Assembly (NCBI GenBank): GCA_027924645.1
Contig: BSBN01000254.1
Location: forward strand, 10,620,001-10,684,000
From: Cunninghamia lanceolata
Lineage: Eukaryota; Streptophyta; Pinopsida; Cupressales; Cupressaceae
Length of the DNA stretch: 64,000 nt
Reading direction: 5' to 3'
Under the pieces are notes generated by a model. It saw only the letters and a list, made by a program, of their open reading frames with translations, made no database searches and was not told the DNA's origin. Shown here one piece after another: positions 23,984-36,700 of the stretch (positions are counted from its first letter, which is position 1; each line of letters opens with the position of its first letter). The position numbers were made by a program, and so were the translations under genes.

Positions 23984-25410
23984 CCCCCCCTTCAGTGCAA
24001 CTTAGGGAGAAATTTAATTAATGAAAAGATTCAAATATGGAAGGATGGGTCCTAGCTACAAGGCCAAGTTAGGTACCCATGTACAAAATAGCTCTCACAA
24101 ATGGAGCACAGGAGAAAAACCTATAGGAAAAAAACCCTCTCCAAAAGAGAGAAAACATGTAAACAAACATGTACAAGTGATGGAGTGATGGAAGGACTCA
24201 ATACAAAGAACTCCCAAGGATTACACCCATCATGAATATACAATCAATGTCCCCCCATAAGAGGGAAATAATGATACTAGATATCCCCCTCATAAAGAAG
24301 TAGCTCCTATGCCAATGGTGAATGCATAAAGACAAAAAAGTATCCACTACCTACAAAGAACATTTCTCCCTTGGAAAGGAAAAAACCCATTGGTTTATGT
24401 AGAAGAAACTCCATCTCAAACATAAGAGATGAGGGAGGAAGTCTTATTAAAGATGATGTCTTTGAAAACTGCTAAGTGTCCACATGTCACAATCAATAGA
24501 TGCCACAAAATTAGGAACTCCATACTTAATCAAAGAGTGTGGCAATACAAGACAATAGGAAAACTCATGATAAAAAAATCTCTAAAGAAAAAGAGGGCAT
24601 GACAATATCTATGCCATAACTATCATTGAAGAGGAAATGAATATCGTTAAGTGTGTCCTCCAAATCTGCAAGATGGGATTCACACAATAAATCTAAAATA
24701 CCTATCAAGTACTCATTCCACGAAACTAAATTTGAAAGACAATAAACATCCTATTGAGGTAAAGTACTAGAAGATGAGTGAACAATGAACTATGATGAAG
24801 TAGGTTGTGGAGGATATGGAAGCTTAGCACAAGTCTCAAGAACCAGAGTAGATGAAACAAGACCCAAGTTTAAGTGATCAAAATTCTCCTCATAAATAAA
24901 ATCTATACTAGATGTAAGAGTGTGAATACCAGTCAAAGGAACTGCTGTCTCATTAGGGGAAAATGAGAAAAAGTGTACAATCAAGATGCATGACCAACCA
25001 TCCCAATAGCAATAATATCACTCACTACTCTCCAAGTCTGTAATAAACATTGAATCATGTGTAAACTCAACATTTCTCACTATTCCACCATGAGTAATTT
25101 GATATATAGAAAGAAAAATTATTGGAAGAAGAAGGCACATACTATACATTATTGAAGGTACCCTCCCCAACATCATTAGATCACTTTCCAATTACATTCA
25201 TATAAGTGTTGTTAGTCATCAATATAGGTGTCATAGTACAAGGCTCAAATGAAGAGAACATAACATGTGAAGAAGCCATATGACACTTGAAACTCTAGAA
25301 TCAAGAAAGCATCTCAGTGATTGAAAACTTGTAGATATAAAAACTGCTTGACCCTTCATCTTCATATTTTCCATCCCATTATCCAAACTAGCTACAGTGA
25401 TAAATTTAAG
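23984..25410 (-). mobile_element. Element D remnant, 3' end of a Copia-like element
   Basis: The minus strand reads AAGGGGGGG then TGTTGC, a polypurine tract abutting an LTR start. The interior resembles the 3' interior of element C (56.2-56.5 kb): both share lines such as AAATGGAG..AGAAAAACCTAT and CCAAAAGAGAG. No polymerase or integrase motif is seen, and no 5' LTR or primer site appears downstream, so it is truncated near 25.4 kb. Confidence 0.5.
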
Positions 25411-25800
25411 GAACCCCCCTAAAAATTTCTATAAAATCCTGGCGAATTGTAGCTAGAGGCAGTAATTTTTGTGGTGACTATATGCCTATTTTGGGGAAAC
25501 AATAATTTCACTAGTGAATTTTTTCAAATTTCTCCACTTTGGTGATTTTAGTTGGTGAATTATAGATAGATTTGTAAAAAAGAAATAATTTTGTTGGTGA
25601 TTTATAGTTGTATAAAAGAATAAAATAAGTTATGTGGAAAATAATATAAATATTAAAAATATAAAATTAATTGATTGGTGAATATGTAGGTGGGTTTTTG
25701 AAAAATCATAATTTGGTTAGCAAAAATATCAAATGCTAAATGATAATAATTAAGTTACTTGGAAAATTTATAGCTTAAAAATTACTTACATTTACATCAT
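25411..25800. other. AT-rich, no gene recognised
   Basis: No ORF of note and no terminal structure visible. Confidence 0.5.
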
Positions 25801-26530
25801 TGGATGATCATAGATCAACAACATAAGTTCTATTTTGGACTGAAGTTCTAAGACGCCCAAATTTGTACATAAAGTATTCAGAGTAGAAACAAGTGTCAAT
25901 AAGTTAACAATTCACAATTTAGATATCAAAAAATAATAGATAATACAATAAAAAATTTAAAAGGAATACTACGATTATGATTTACATCGATGTACTTATA
26001 ATATTATAAATTTATAATAAATTTCAATCATTAGATGATCATAGATCAATGACTTATGTTTAATTCTGGGTTGAAGTCTTGATGCACCTAAATTTGTAAA
26101 TAAAGTCTCTAGAATAGAGACATGTGTCAACAAATCAATGAGTGAACGATTCAGATTAACGAGAAATAGTATATAATAAAAAAAAATAAAAGGAAGACTA
26201 TAGTTAAAATTTACATCGATATACTTAGAATATTATAATAAATTTCAACTGTGAGATGATCACAGATCTTGACTTATGTTTAATTCTGGACCAAAGTCTT
26301 AGCACACTCAATCTTGTACATAAAGTCTCCAAAATTGAGATAAATTTCAAGGAGTGAATGATTTAGATTAACAATATTTTTACATATATTTTGAATTATG
26401 ATATTTCTAGAACTATCTAATGGTAATAATTAATAAAAAATAATACAAATAAATTAAAAATTTAAAAGGTGACAATAATCACAATTTACATCGATAACCC
26501 ATATTATAATATTATAATAAACGAAAGAGT
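25801..26530. repeat. Degenerate tandem repeat, about 225 bp, three units
   Basis: The landmark GATGATCATAGATC recurs at about 25,801, 26,031 and 26,251 with the same order of following motifs (TATGTTTAATTCTGG, TTGTACATAAAGTCTC, TTACATCGATATACTT). Spacings are 230 and 220 bp. Non-coding. Confidence 0.8.
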
Positions 26531-27081
26531 TTACAACAAAAATTTTTAGATGGCCCTAAGCCAAGGCACCCTAACATGAACCTTAGATAAAGGCGTTTGC
26601 ATAGAAAACAAAATTTAAAAGATGTAAATTTATTAAAAACTCAAAACAAAGTTTTTAATGGCCACCATTGATGTGTCACCTGAAAACTGCCACTTGCAGA
26701 AGAAAAGATACAACATATACAACCAACCTTTCCCTTCTTAATAAATAGGCACATAAACCATTATGTATAATAAGGGCCCTACAAAGGCATTCCAACGAGC
26801 TTGTAACAAGTGCCATCCTTGCCTCCTAAAGAATGCAGTTAGCTGCAGCCAAGCACTCTAACACATGTAAAGGGAATATTTCAGCCTTATCCCGTGGTCA
26901 TGCATCATTGTCATAAGTATTTAAAGCTAAATGAATCTTATCCCTTGAGATAAACAATTCCTAAACCATTGCCTTCACGGTCATCTTCACCAGACCTATG
27001 TTATTGAGCAGGTCCATTAAATTCGACAAAAAGCACAAAGGCAATGTCACTAAATAGATTGTTTTGAGGGTATTCTAAAAG
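26531..27081. other. No gene recognised
   Basis: Left flank of element B, without visible coding or repeat structure. Confidence 0.5.
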
Positions 27082-27086
27082 AATAT

Positions 27087-27434
27087 TATAAAAATCAAGA
27101 AGGATCAAGAAGACAAAAAACAATCTTGCAAATAGACACAACATAACACAACACAAAAATAGATGAAGTTGAACAATGAATAAACCAAGTAGACGAGTAC
27201 ATATAGGCATGCAAGAGGAAGTCATGTGTTTAGAAAGGACTCCTCAACCAGGAGTGGTTACAAGTTGTCTCTGTAAAAAGTAGCACAAGGTGGCTGGTTA
27301 GTAGGCAACTTAGTGACACCTCTCCTAAACCACCCAACAACCTTGACACCTTAATGAGGCATGTGTCAAGGTTGTATAAAGGGATGCCTAACTAGGATTA
27401 AGCCTATAGTGTATGTAAAATGAATATATACACT
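27087..27434 (-). repeat. 3' LTR of element B
   Basis: Collinear with the right LTR. Its first bases have decayed to TATAAAAATC (TGTAGAAGTC in the right LTR). Comparison with element C suggests a small deletion took the LTR edge and the G-run of the polypurine tract at about 27,435. Confidence 0.85.
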
Positions 27435-27519
27435 TAAGCATAGCTTAGATGGACACGATAGAAATTGATCCTAGCTTCGAGACATGATCAGGTACCCAAG
27501 AGGAGCTCTTAGATGAATG

Positions 27520-27735
27520 AATTTTACCTCAATAAATGGTTTTGTGAAAATTTTAGCAACCTACTCCGAAGACTGACAAAAGACTAGGTCAATGATTTGA
27601 CCATGAATAAGCTCTTGAACATAATGCATATGAATCTCTATGTGTTTGGTTCATTGATACTAAATCAGATTCCAACATATCTGAATGGTGCTCTGGTTGT
27701 CATAATAGATGACTATGGGTTGCTCGAAAGAAATA
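27520..27735 (-). pseudogene. Copia RNase H C-terminal fragment (element B)
   Basis: Reads IHMHYVQELIHGQIIDLVFC, then a segment like ADIFTKP (here AKIFTKPF), the hallmark end of Copia RNase H, preceded by YDNQSTIQICWN. It is joined directly to integrase sequence, marking a large internal deletion near 27,740. Contains stops. Confidence 0.8.
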
Positions 27736-27744
27736 CAAACTTAG

Positions 27745-28850
27745 TAAGGAAAACCATATAATGATCAATTGTTGGTTTCCTTACTTTTCAAGCTTCAAAG
27801 AGAGTGGTACCCTTCAAGGCTTTGTGAGGAACTTTAATTTGAATATAACATGCATAATTGACTACTTCTACCTAGTACTGTGGTGTTAGGCACTTAGAGT
27901 GAATCATATAATTTTCAATCCCTTTTAATGACCTATTCTTACATTTGACAACACCATTTTGTTGGGGAGTATAAGCAGTTGTGGACTACAAATTTATCCC
28001 CTCTGTTATGCAAAACTACTCAAAATGATTGTTGACATACTCACCCCAATTATTAGTTCAGAGAACTTTGATGACCTTCCCTAACTGTTTCTCGATAGAA
28101 GCTTTGAAGTCTTGAAATAAATCCAAGACTTCATATTTATACCCAAGGAAGTAGACCCATGTGAATCTGGAGAAAACATCTATAAAGGTGAGAACATACT
28201 TAGCCTTTATAAAAGATGGATGGGAAAAAGCCCCTAAAACATTACTATGTACAATTTCCAAGACTTGTGTTGCCCTCCATGATATGCCTTTGTCAAATTT
28301 TGCTTCAAGATGCTTCCCAAGGGCACAACCCTAATAAAGACCTATAGAAAATTTAACTCTAGGCAACCTTGTGACCATATTATGCTCACATAGTTGCTTA
28401 AGGTAGTGGTAGTTAAGGTGACCAAACCATTCATGCCATAATTTACTAACTTCATTTGAATGAGTAAGCAATGCTTTGGGAGAAATATCTAGTGCAAAAT
28501 TGGAGAAGGTATATAATCTGAATTGGTGATTTGCCTCCCCTATAGCTACCAACTTTTTTCTTTGCAATTCTCTTATCTCAACTAAATTTGGAGAGAAATG
28601 TACTCTCATGCCCTTCCCTAGATAAGCTATTTGATACATTGAAAGGAGATTAGTTGATAGTAAAGGAACACTTAGAAAATTTGAAAATGTTCCTCCTTCA
28701 ACTTAAAAAAACCCTCTCCCTTTCACTAAAGTTCAGTATCATCACCTAAGGTGATTATGGACATACTAGATTGTTCTAAGAATGAAAAACCAACCTGTGA
28801 AGAGCTCATATGGTGTGAGCCATCTGAGTCTATTATCCATCATCGAGATG
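27745..28850 (-). pseudogene. Copia protease, gag-pre-integrase and integrase (element B), inactivated
   Basis: Protease remnant with DSDGSHHM where DSGASHHM is expected. The gag-pre-integrase segment has LWHEWFGHLNYHYLKQL. The integrase core has TFIDVFSRFTWVYFL and YTPQQNGVV. All three catalytic positions are changed: HSN for HSD, TNNWGEY for SDNGGEY, and VVKCKN for VAERKN. Each fits a G-to-A transition. Several stops. Once inserted the cDNA copy into chromosomes; now dead. Confidence 0.85.
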
Positions 28851-29806
28851 AAGATGCTATAGAAACTAAGGCTTTGCCTTTTGATTTCTCTTTTGCCTTA
28901 GTATTATCTTGGTTTGATGAAGATGCATTGATTAAATTAGGTAGCCCTATATTATTATTCTTGAGAATATGAGAGATTTTCTCTATTTGTTTCCTCATGT
29001 ATTGATGTTCATCGTGCCTAAATTTTTTACAAATGACACACTTAACTTTCTCTATAGTAGGTTTCCCTTGTTGAGAAAATTTGTCATTTTTGGAGTTATC
29101 AGATTTGTGTTCTTTCTTAGCTTCCTTGTCCTTCATAGTGTTATTGTTCTTCCCTTATGAATTTTGTTGTTTATCATTCCAAACAATTATGGCTTGAGCT
29201 TTTGTAGAATTCAATGTGCTCATTTGGATTAACTTGTCTTGCTCCCTTGTGAGGCCAGTAATAAAGTTATCAAGTGTGGGCATTGACCATGAGGCTATAA
29301 GAGCCCATTTGGTAGAGTAGAAATTTGAGACAAATTCTAAGAATTCTGACCTAATTTGTAAAGTACAAAGAGAATTAACTAATCCTCTTTCTTGTCTATT
29401 CCACAATCTTTTAATTGCAACCTTAAGGATTTAAATTTGGTGAAGTAGTCCTCTAGAGTTGTGAAATTCCTAGGATTAAGACCTATGAGTTCATTTTCCA
29501 ACTCATGACTCTTAAGTTCATTAACATTCCCAAATAGCTTGTTGAGGGTATCCCAAACTTCATTGGGTATTTTCAATGCCTTAAGATGGAATAGAAATTT
29601 AGGGGACTGCAAGCTTAAACATAAAAATCGAAAGGCTTGGTCACACTTATTAAAAAAATTTGTGTGTCCTTAGATGCATTAGGGTCCTTTTTTGTTCCCA
29701 TAGTTACCCTAAACAACCCTTTGTTCTTAAGCACAAGTATTACTTTTAACTTCCAATCTTGATAATCGAAAGGTGTTAGGGGTGATATAGTTACATTAGA
29801 TTCCAT
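28838..29806 (-). pseudogene. Copia gag (element B)
   Basis: Starts at an ATG at 29,804-29,806 (MESNVTISPLTPFDYQDWKL). It continues with the Copia gag fold (VWDTLNKLFG, LEDYFTKFKSLRLQLKDCG) through stops and frameshifts to a degenerate zinc knuckle (CVICKKFRHDEHQY, expected CCHC). Capsid-like structural protein, non-functional. Confidence 0.8.
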
Positions 29807-30911
29807 GGCCTTAGACTTTGGTTTATTGCAAAGTTGTAGAAATGTAGAAATTGAAGAACTTAGAAGTGCAGAAGTGAAAAATACCAACACAACATGCATG
29901 GACTTCTTGAGGAAGTGGGAAAGATAACACACACAACATCCCCCTTAATTATTTGTGCCACCCTAAATGTGGTACTTTATCAAATTAGTGCTTTAAACTA
30001 GCCCAATTGGCACATAAAATTACACTTTATAAGTTTAGTGCATAAATTTGACTAATGGATTAACGGTGAAAAATTAATCACTTTTGCAAAAAAATGGCAC
30101 TCAAATTCGAGTTACCAAGAAAAAGTTATGATTCTTTGAAATTTTTAGCCTTGCTAAAAAAACCTTATAAAATATCTATTTTTAACAAAAAAGTTGCAAT
30201 TTAGATTAGAGATATGAAGGGAAAAATTGGGAAAAATTAAGCCCCTTAGAACTGTGCATCACTAGGGGCTAATAATACATGTGATGAGGGGCTTAAATTT
30301 GAGGAGAATTTTCTCCCTCCCTTGCCACATAAGCCATAGTGAGTGCCTATTACCTACCCTTTTTGCATTTTGACCAGGTGAACAGTGTTTTCACTCTGTA
30401 TTTGGGTCAAAAATTGATGGGCATCACCATTTTAAACCCTTCAATTGAGGCATCTAAACAAGGGCTTCCTATGCTCACAGGGAGGTTGAATAGTGATTTT
30501 TCTTGCTAGGGAACCTTTCTTGGCCGAACATGACTCTAGGTACTAGAGGTTACATTAGGTGTAGATGTTAATCCAAGGGGCCACGGGCTTGATGAGGTTG
30601 CGAGCCTTGCTTGGTGTATGTAGTGGCAACAAATACAAGGGCTGCAAACATTTATCAAGCCGTAAGCCACCATAAACTAGCCATGAAACACCACAAGAAA
30701 AGACGTAGATCTTCCTTGATGCAACTCACCTTACACAAAAAACACACTTTTGGTGCTCTTTTCTTCCTTCTGTCCTGAAAACAATTCGTCCATCTTTGCC
30801 TACAAACAACACCTTCTGCCAGAGATACACATAGATACAAAACAAAATTATCAAATCCTATGTAAATGACAAAATGTAGTTCTTGAAAATTGTAAGATTT
30901 CGTCCTCTCGT
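29807..30911 (-). other. Long untranslated leader of element B
   Basis: About 1.1 kb between primer site and gag without a convincing ORF. It is related to 57.48-59.09 kb in element C (shared TTTTGCAAAAA, TTTGAGTACCAA-like lines), which supports a common family leader. Confidence 0.6.
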
Positions 30912-30923
30912 GCTCTGATACCA
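30912..30923 (-). other. Primer binding site (tRNA-Met) of element B
   Basis: Minus strand TGGTATCAGAGC directly abutting the LTR. Confidence 0.92.
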
Positions 30924-31277
30924 TGTAGAAGTCAATAGGGATCAAGAAGAACAAAAAAATTGCAAATAGAAAAAGTATAACACAACACCAAAATAAGATG
31001 AAGTCATCCAATGAATAAACCAAGTAGATGAGTACATATAGGCATGCAAGAGGAAGTTATGTATTGAGGGAGGACTCCTTAACCACAAGTTGTGGCAAGT
31101 TGCCTTCCTAAAAACTAGTGTGAGGTTGCCCTAGTTAGTAGGGAACTTTGCGACACCTCTCCTAAACTATCCAACAACCTTGACACCTCAACGAGGCATG
31201 TGTCAAGGTTGTAGAAAGGGATGCCTATCTAGGCTTAAGCTTATAGTGTATGTAAAATAAATATATACGTGCTAACA
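30924..31277 (-). repeat. 5' LTR of element B
   Basis: 354 bp; in plus orientation it starts TGTAGAAGTC and ends CTAACA, followed by target duplication AATAT. Confidence 0.93.
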
Positions 31278-31282
31278 AATAT

Positions 31283-33050
31283 CATGGCTAATAATTCCTT
31301 CATTATCATCATCAACCATGGGGAAGTCAATTAGAAACACCTTCCCTATTTTTTCCTACTCAAATCTAGCTAAATCGTCCATTTTCCACTTGCATGGCAA
31401 GAGAGAAACACGATGAGAGATCAACTGACTCATCTTGATCGCCAGGAATGAAAAAGAAACAAGCAACATAGAAGGAAGTTGCCTACTTCCTAGACCATTC
31501 ACTATAGAAAATTGCTATTCTTCATAACTGATGCTATATTATTGGGCAAAACTTTAGAACCGTGTCACACTTTATAAAGGAATTGACCAATGCAAATATA
31601 TTTTTCCAACTTAAATGATGAAAAAGTCATATGTATCTTTTGAATTTTAAAATGACATAAACTAATGAAATGTAGGAATTTTGATGTAGTTTATGATTAT
31701 AATTTTTTAACATTTTAAAACATTAGTTGGATATTTTTTTATGCGTTTAATACATGAATTTTAATTGTTGTTTTTTTTATAAAAGTGACGTCGATGGAAT
31801 GTCAAGAAAAATATACTAAAACTATTATTTTTTCTTTAACTTTTCCTAATTAGAAAACTCAAATATCTAGTGCATGGAATAAAAATTTATTTTTGATGAA
31901 TAATTATTTTTAAATAATTTATTAAAAGTAAAATTTAATCAAAACAATATTGTTTTCATGGGACACCAACTTTTGTACACTTGGAGAAGATTCTCTCCTC
32001 TAGTGTACCATATATTTTAAAAAAAATATATATACTTACCTATTTATTTTTAATTTATAACCAACTATATATTTGATTATACTAACCTACTTGTCATAAA
32101 TTTAATAATAAGCTTTTATAACTAATCAAAATATTTAAAAATATATATATTTAAGTTCTAGACTGCGAGATCTACCAAAGGGTATTTTCATATTTTTATG
32201 AAAGTAGATTTTGGTTGGAGAAATTTGGAGTTGAACTTGAAATCTTGTTCAATTTTTTGAAAATAGTGGGGTTGAATGCCACAAGGGATGCCACATAGGT
32301 AGTTTCGAGCGAAACAACATCGCTCGAAAAGGATCTAGATAAAACTCTACTACTCAAAACTTTTAATGAAAATAAATATTTTTTCCAAAGTTGAAATTGT
32401 ATTATATAGATTTAAAAATTTCATGTGAAAAGGTTTTGCTTGAAACTCTTTATGCCACGCAATGCTACATAAGTGCTACTCCACTTGAAATTGTTTAGGG
32501 TGAAATTGTTTCTAGAGAAACTATTTAGTTGGTTGAAAGTGTGATGCAAGTTTGAATTTTACCCTATTGTGTGAGTCTGTGAGAATGTACAACATCCACT
32601 TGGAAACAATTATAACATTTGCAATGAAATAACACATCAAATGGTGGGTGAATACTTGTAACACCCACGTTCTAAAACCATAGTAAAATTTGAAAATTTA
32701 CCATAATGTAATTTAATAAGGTAAAAATGAGATAGAGAAATTTTTTCTTTTATTCCACATATAATCAAGTAACTACAATTACAAGATTTCTCATTACAAA
32801 ATACAATAAACCATATTGTCTTTCTCAAGTACAATGTTTACAAAAATAAATCAATTACAAATATCTACATTAGATAATGTTTTACATAGTCTCAATAAAC
32901 ACAAGTCTCAGAGATATACTGCATCTAGAAATTTGACATCTTTATTACAAGCCTTGGCATGTCTTCTGCTAGAGAGAGAGAGTATCTTTCCAGTGATTTA
33001 CCTCCATACATAGACCAGCGGTCTCCCACACATCTTCTACATAGGAAGTG
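31283..33050. other. No gene recognised
   Basis: AT-rich non-coding sequence with degenerate stretches. The boundary with the Tat remnant near 33.0 kb is abrupt but carries no visible terminal signal. Confidence 0.5.
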
Positions 33051-33059
33051 GCCCTACCC

Positions 33060-34880
33060 TTCATGAGGGATATAGACCAAAGGTGACCAGTGGTAATTTG
33101 CCTTTTCGAGTACATACCTAAGTCTTATCGTCTGCTATTCCCATGCACAAACAATATAGTAGAGTATGAGGCCTTGGTCATTGGTCTCAAAATGGCAACA
33201 AAATGGAAAATAAAGGAACTACAAGTCTATGGTGACTCCCAATTGGTAATCAATCAAGTCAACGATGACTATTAGACGAAAGATGACAAGTTAATCCTAT
33301 ACAAGCGTATGGTCGATGACTTTAAAGAATACTTTGTGATCATCTCCTTCGAGCAGATACCTCGCATTGAAAACAAAGTAGCAGACGCCATGGAAATCAT
33401 TGCCTCACTCCTCAAGATCCTAGAGAATGAGTCACGGTATGAGTTCTTGGTGGAGTTAGTTATGCAACTAGCTTATGATATCCCTAAAACATACTCCATA
33501 TGCCTATTAGTCAGATTTGATTCACCTTAGTATGGTAAGATTTACACTTACCTCAAGGATAACACCCTACCACCTAACTTGTCTTCTAACCAACGCCAAA
33601 CCTTCATTCGCCAAACCTCCCGTTACACCATTATCGCTGACACCCTATACCAATGAGGTCTGGATGGTACTTTACTCTGATGTTTAGAATGAGAAGAATC
33701 TCAAACTGCCATATGAGATATGCATGAAGGAATTTGTGGAACACACTCTAGCGGTCCTTCTTTAGCTAAGAAACTCATGCGCTTGGGATACTATTGGCCA
33801 AACATGGAAACTGATTCATATCAGTTTGTGAAGAAATGCAAGCAGTGCCAGATACATGGAAACCTGATACATGTAATAGTTCAAGAGCTACGACCTTTAA
33901 CTACACCTTGGTCGTTTTGTCAATGGGGACTTGACCTTATGGGCAAAATTCACCCTTCATCATCCAATGACCACAAGTTCATAATAACTGCCACTGAATA
34001 CTTTACCAAGTGGATTGAAGCCATTCCATTCACCAATGTCATAGGCAAACAGATTGCCTCCTTCATCCTCAATTACCTCATTTGCAGATACAGAATTCCC
34101 TCATCCATTTTCATGGATAACGGAAGACCTTTCAAGAACCAGGATGTCCAAGAGCTTTGTGACAAATTCAAAATCTAACTCCATTTCTCCACCCCTATTA
34201 TCCACAAGGCAATGGCCAAGCAGAGGTATCCAACAAAACAATCTTGAAAATCCTCAAGAAAACAGTCAACGATGCTAGCTGTGATTGGCACATACAACTA
34301 AATCCCGCTCTGTGGGCCTATCAAACATGTATATGCACTCCCACAGTTGCTACCCCTTACACCCTTGTCTATGGATCATAAGCCATTTTGCCCATCGAGG
34401 TTGAGTTACTATCTCTAGGGTGTCATTAAAAGGTCTTATTACTGATGAAGACTACAGAGTTTCCAGATTGCAAGAGTTAGAACTATTGGAGGAAAAATGA
34501 CAAAATGCCTTCAACCATCTCAAAGCATATCAGCAGAGAATGTCATGAAGCTACAATCACAGGGTCCATCCAAGGGTGTTCAACGTTGGTGATCTATTGC
34601 TTAAGGAAAATCCCCACAATCAACAGGATTGGGAAAAGAAAGGTAAGTTTGAGCCCAACTGGCTTGGTCCTTATGTCATCATTGCTGCATATGGATCGGG
34701 GGTATATCAGTTAACAACATCAGAAGGTGAGCTGTTTGATGATCAAATCAATAGTATGGATTTTCATCAGTTCTATACCAGAGAGAACCCCAATGTAAGG
34801 GGGGGCAAAAATTCAAAAAAATTCAAAAAAATCAAAAATAAAAAAAAAGCAATCTTTGGGAAACCAATCACCTTGTGTCC
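33060..34880 (+). pseudogene. Tat-like Ty3/gypsy RNase H and integrase (3' half of pol)
   Basis: Truncated at its left, it begins inside a Tat-type second RNase H (CTNNIVEYEALVIG, LQVYGDSQLVINQV). The integrase zinc domain follows: HEGICGTH and CKQCQ, a complete HHCC. The catalytic core keeps all three acidic residues (GLDLMG, MDNGRPF, GQAEVSNK). A C-terminal domain has VFNVGDLLLKENPHNQ-like and WLGPYVI-like segments. Several stops and frameshifts. Unlike the element at 1-4.8 kb, RNase H here adjoins integrase. Upstream of the spacer, antisense PMD ORF and LTR, it belongs to one plus-strand element. Confidence 0.85.
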
Positions 34881-34908
34881 ATTCTTCCTACCATCATTTC
34901 TCATCTGA

Positions 34909-36700
34909 TCCATATCTGTTCCATAATAAAACACCTTGTGTAACCTAATGATAACCAATCATGGATTGATACTCTATCCCTCTTGTCACCTTATCAACTA
35001 AGCTCTTATCCAGTATCCTATCCAGAGTGTCGGCCTAGCATAGCGTCTGTTGTCAATATCATAGGGTTATTCAAAACTATGTTGCCTCTGCATCGTCACA
35101 TAGGAAAGGCCATTATCAATGCACCCCTGAGGCTCCACTTCCCGTCCGTCCCGTATCTGGTCATCTATCCTCTAGTCCATCCATGGTCCAAGTCCCCAAA
35201 TGACGTTGCCTCTACATCATCACATACGCAAGGCCATTTAGCAATGTGCCCCCGAGGCACTAGGTCAGTCCCTTAGGGTTTGTTTTTACCAGGCATGCAT
35301 GCAAGCACAAGCAAAACCCGCTTTCAAATAGAAATCTTGATTCAAGGCATCAACCTATCCAATGCAAAGCAAACATGAACCTAAAGAACTCTAACTGATT
35401 CTATCTAAATTATGGCAAGAAAACACATCTAATGCAAGAATGTTTTGTGTTTGTGATCAGGTTAACTTACAGAGTCTTGATTTTTGTTATTATGTCTTTC
35501 TATGCTACTCGAGGATGTCAAAAACTAGAGATGCTATGATGGGGGCATAATCATTTTCTTTGTCTGTTGTTTGTGGATTTATCTTTAGTAATGTGAAGCC
35601 TTGTCTAACGACATGATGAGCAAAGCATCATTGAGGACTTCAAAGGTCTAACATGAATGGGGGTAATCCTTGTCTATTGATATGCAAGAAATACTCGGGT
35701 CATCCTAGTTCAATTATACCTAGAGGCTTGTATTAACTTGCTAAATCAAAATTGATGTAAGCGATACTCAAGGCATCTTAGTTCACATTATAACTAGATG
35801 CTTGTATTTTCTTACAACATTTAGAAAAAGTACCAAAACAATCGCCCAATGATGAAATAAGCACTTCAAAATACTTGCAAAATCAAGATGGCAAGACCAT
35901 TTGGCATCCATATCATATCCATTTACATCCATATCCCATGCAATAATGATCCAAAATGAAGAGTATCAATGTTTACACATACAAGCTTGTGATCCTTTCA
36001 TTCACATTTCTTCTGTTAGTCAGTCTTCTATCCATCATTGTGTCATTTTTGTGTCAATCGAGTACATTTGGACATAACAAAAACATAGCATTAAATTGCA
36101 TATCATATCCCATGAGATAGTCATTAACATGATTAGATCATTCACATACATAATATTGCATTAGGTTATCCATATACATTAGCATCATAACGTAGTATCA
36201 ACAGAAAAAATCAAAAACATAGACAAGTACATCACATAACACTGCATAATCATATAGATAATATCCACATTTGCATATTAGATCATCATAAATCATCTAA
36301 GTCTGCATTATGTCATCATCATATCAGAGTCCTAGACTCATAGGTAAACATTATAGTATAGAATCAATACAGTACATCCATAACGACATCACATAGAATC
36401 ATATAGACAAAATATAAGTGTACATCACATATGAAACATCATAAAATAGAATGCATCCATGACATATAGCATCACCAACTACATATATAGATCATCAATA
36501 GCTACATCATCATATAAATATCACATAAAAACATGTCCAAATGTACAATATCAAAGTCCATCTCTGAGTCAAAATTATATAAAGTGTATACATCACATAA
36601 ATAACGATACATGTCTCGGTACAAACATGATACAAGTATGTACATATCAGACTATCTGAGCCATCAAAAGGTGTATACATAACCCAAAATTGGTACAAGT
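34909..36700 (+). other. Non-coding spacer of Tat element, rich in CATCA/ATCATA motifs
   Basis: Between pol and the antisense ORF. From 35,900 to 36,700 it is dominated by irregular ATCACATA/CATCATA words without a fixed period. The duplicated unit begins inside it at 35,375. No coding region. Confidence 0.6.

Larger units (their letters stand above)
27082..31282 (-). mobile_element. Element B: internally deleted Copia element
   Basis: Minus-strand element with LTRs at 27,087-27,434 and 30,924-31,277. A tRNA-Met primer site lies next to the right LTR. Perfect target duplications AATAT are at 27,082-27,086 and 31,278-31,282. Gag, protease, gag-pre-integrase and integrase remain in order. The integrase then joins directly to the last segment of RNase H, so reverse transcriptase is deleted. 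Its LTRs and leader are related to element C. Confidence 0.92.

Noticed and set aside
33090..33530. Possibility that this RNase H is a cellular enzyme
   Set aside because: It is followed at once by the integrase zinc domain and core, so it belongs to the Tat element.
35900..36700. CATCA/ATCATA-rich stretch considered as a satellite or CRISPR-like array
   Set aside because: No fixed period and no repeat-spacer structure; duplicated only as part of the large unit.
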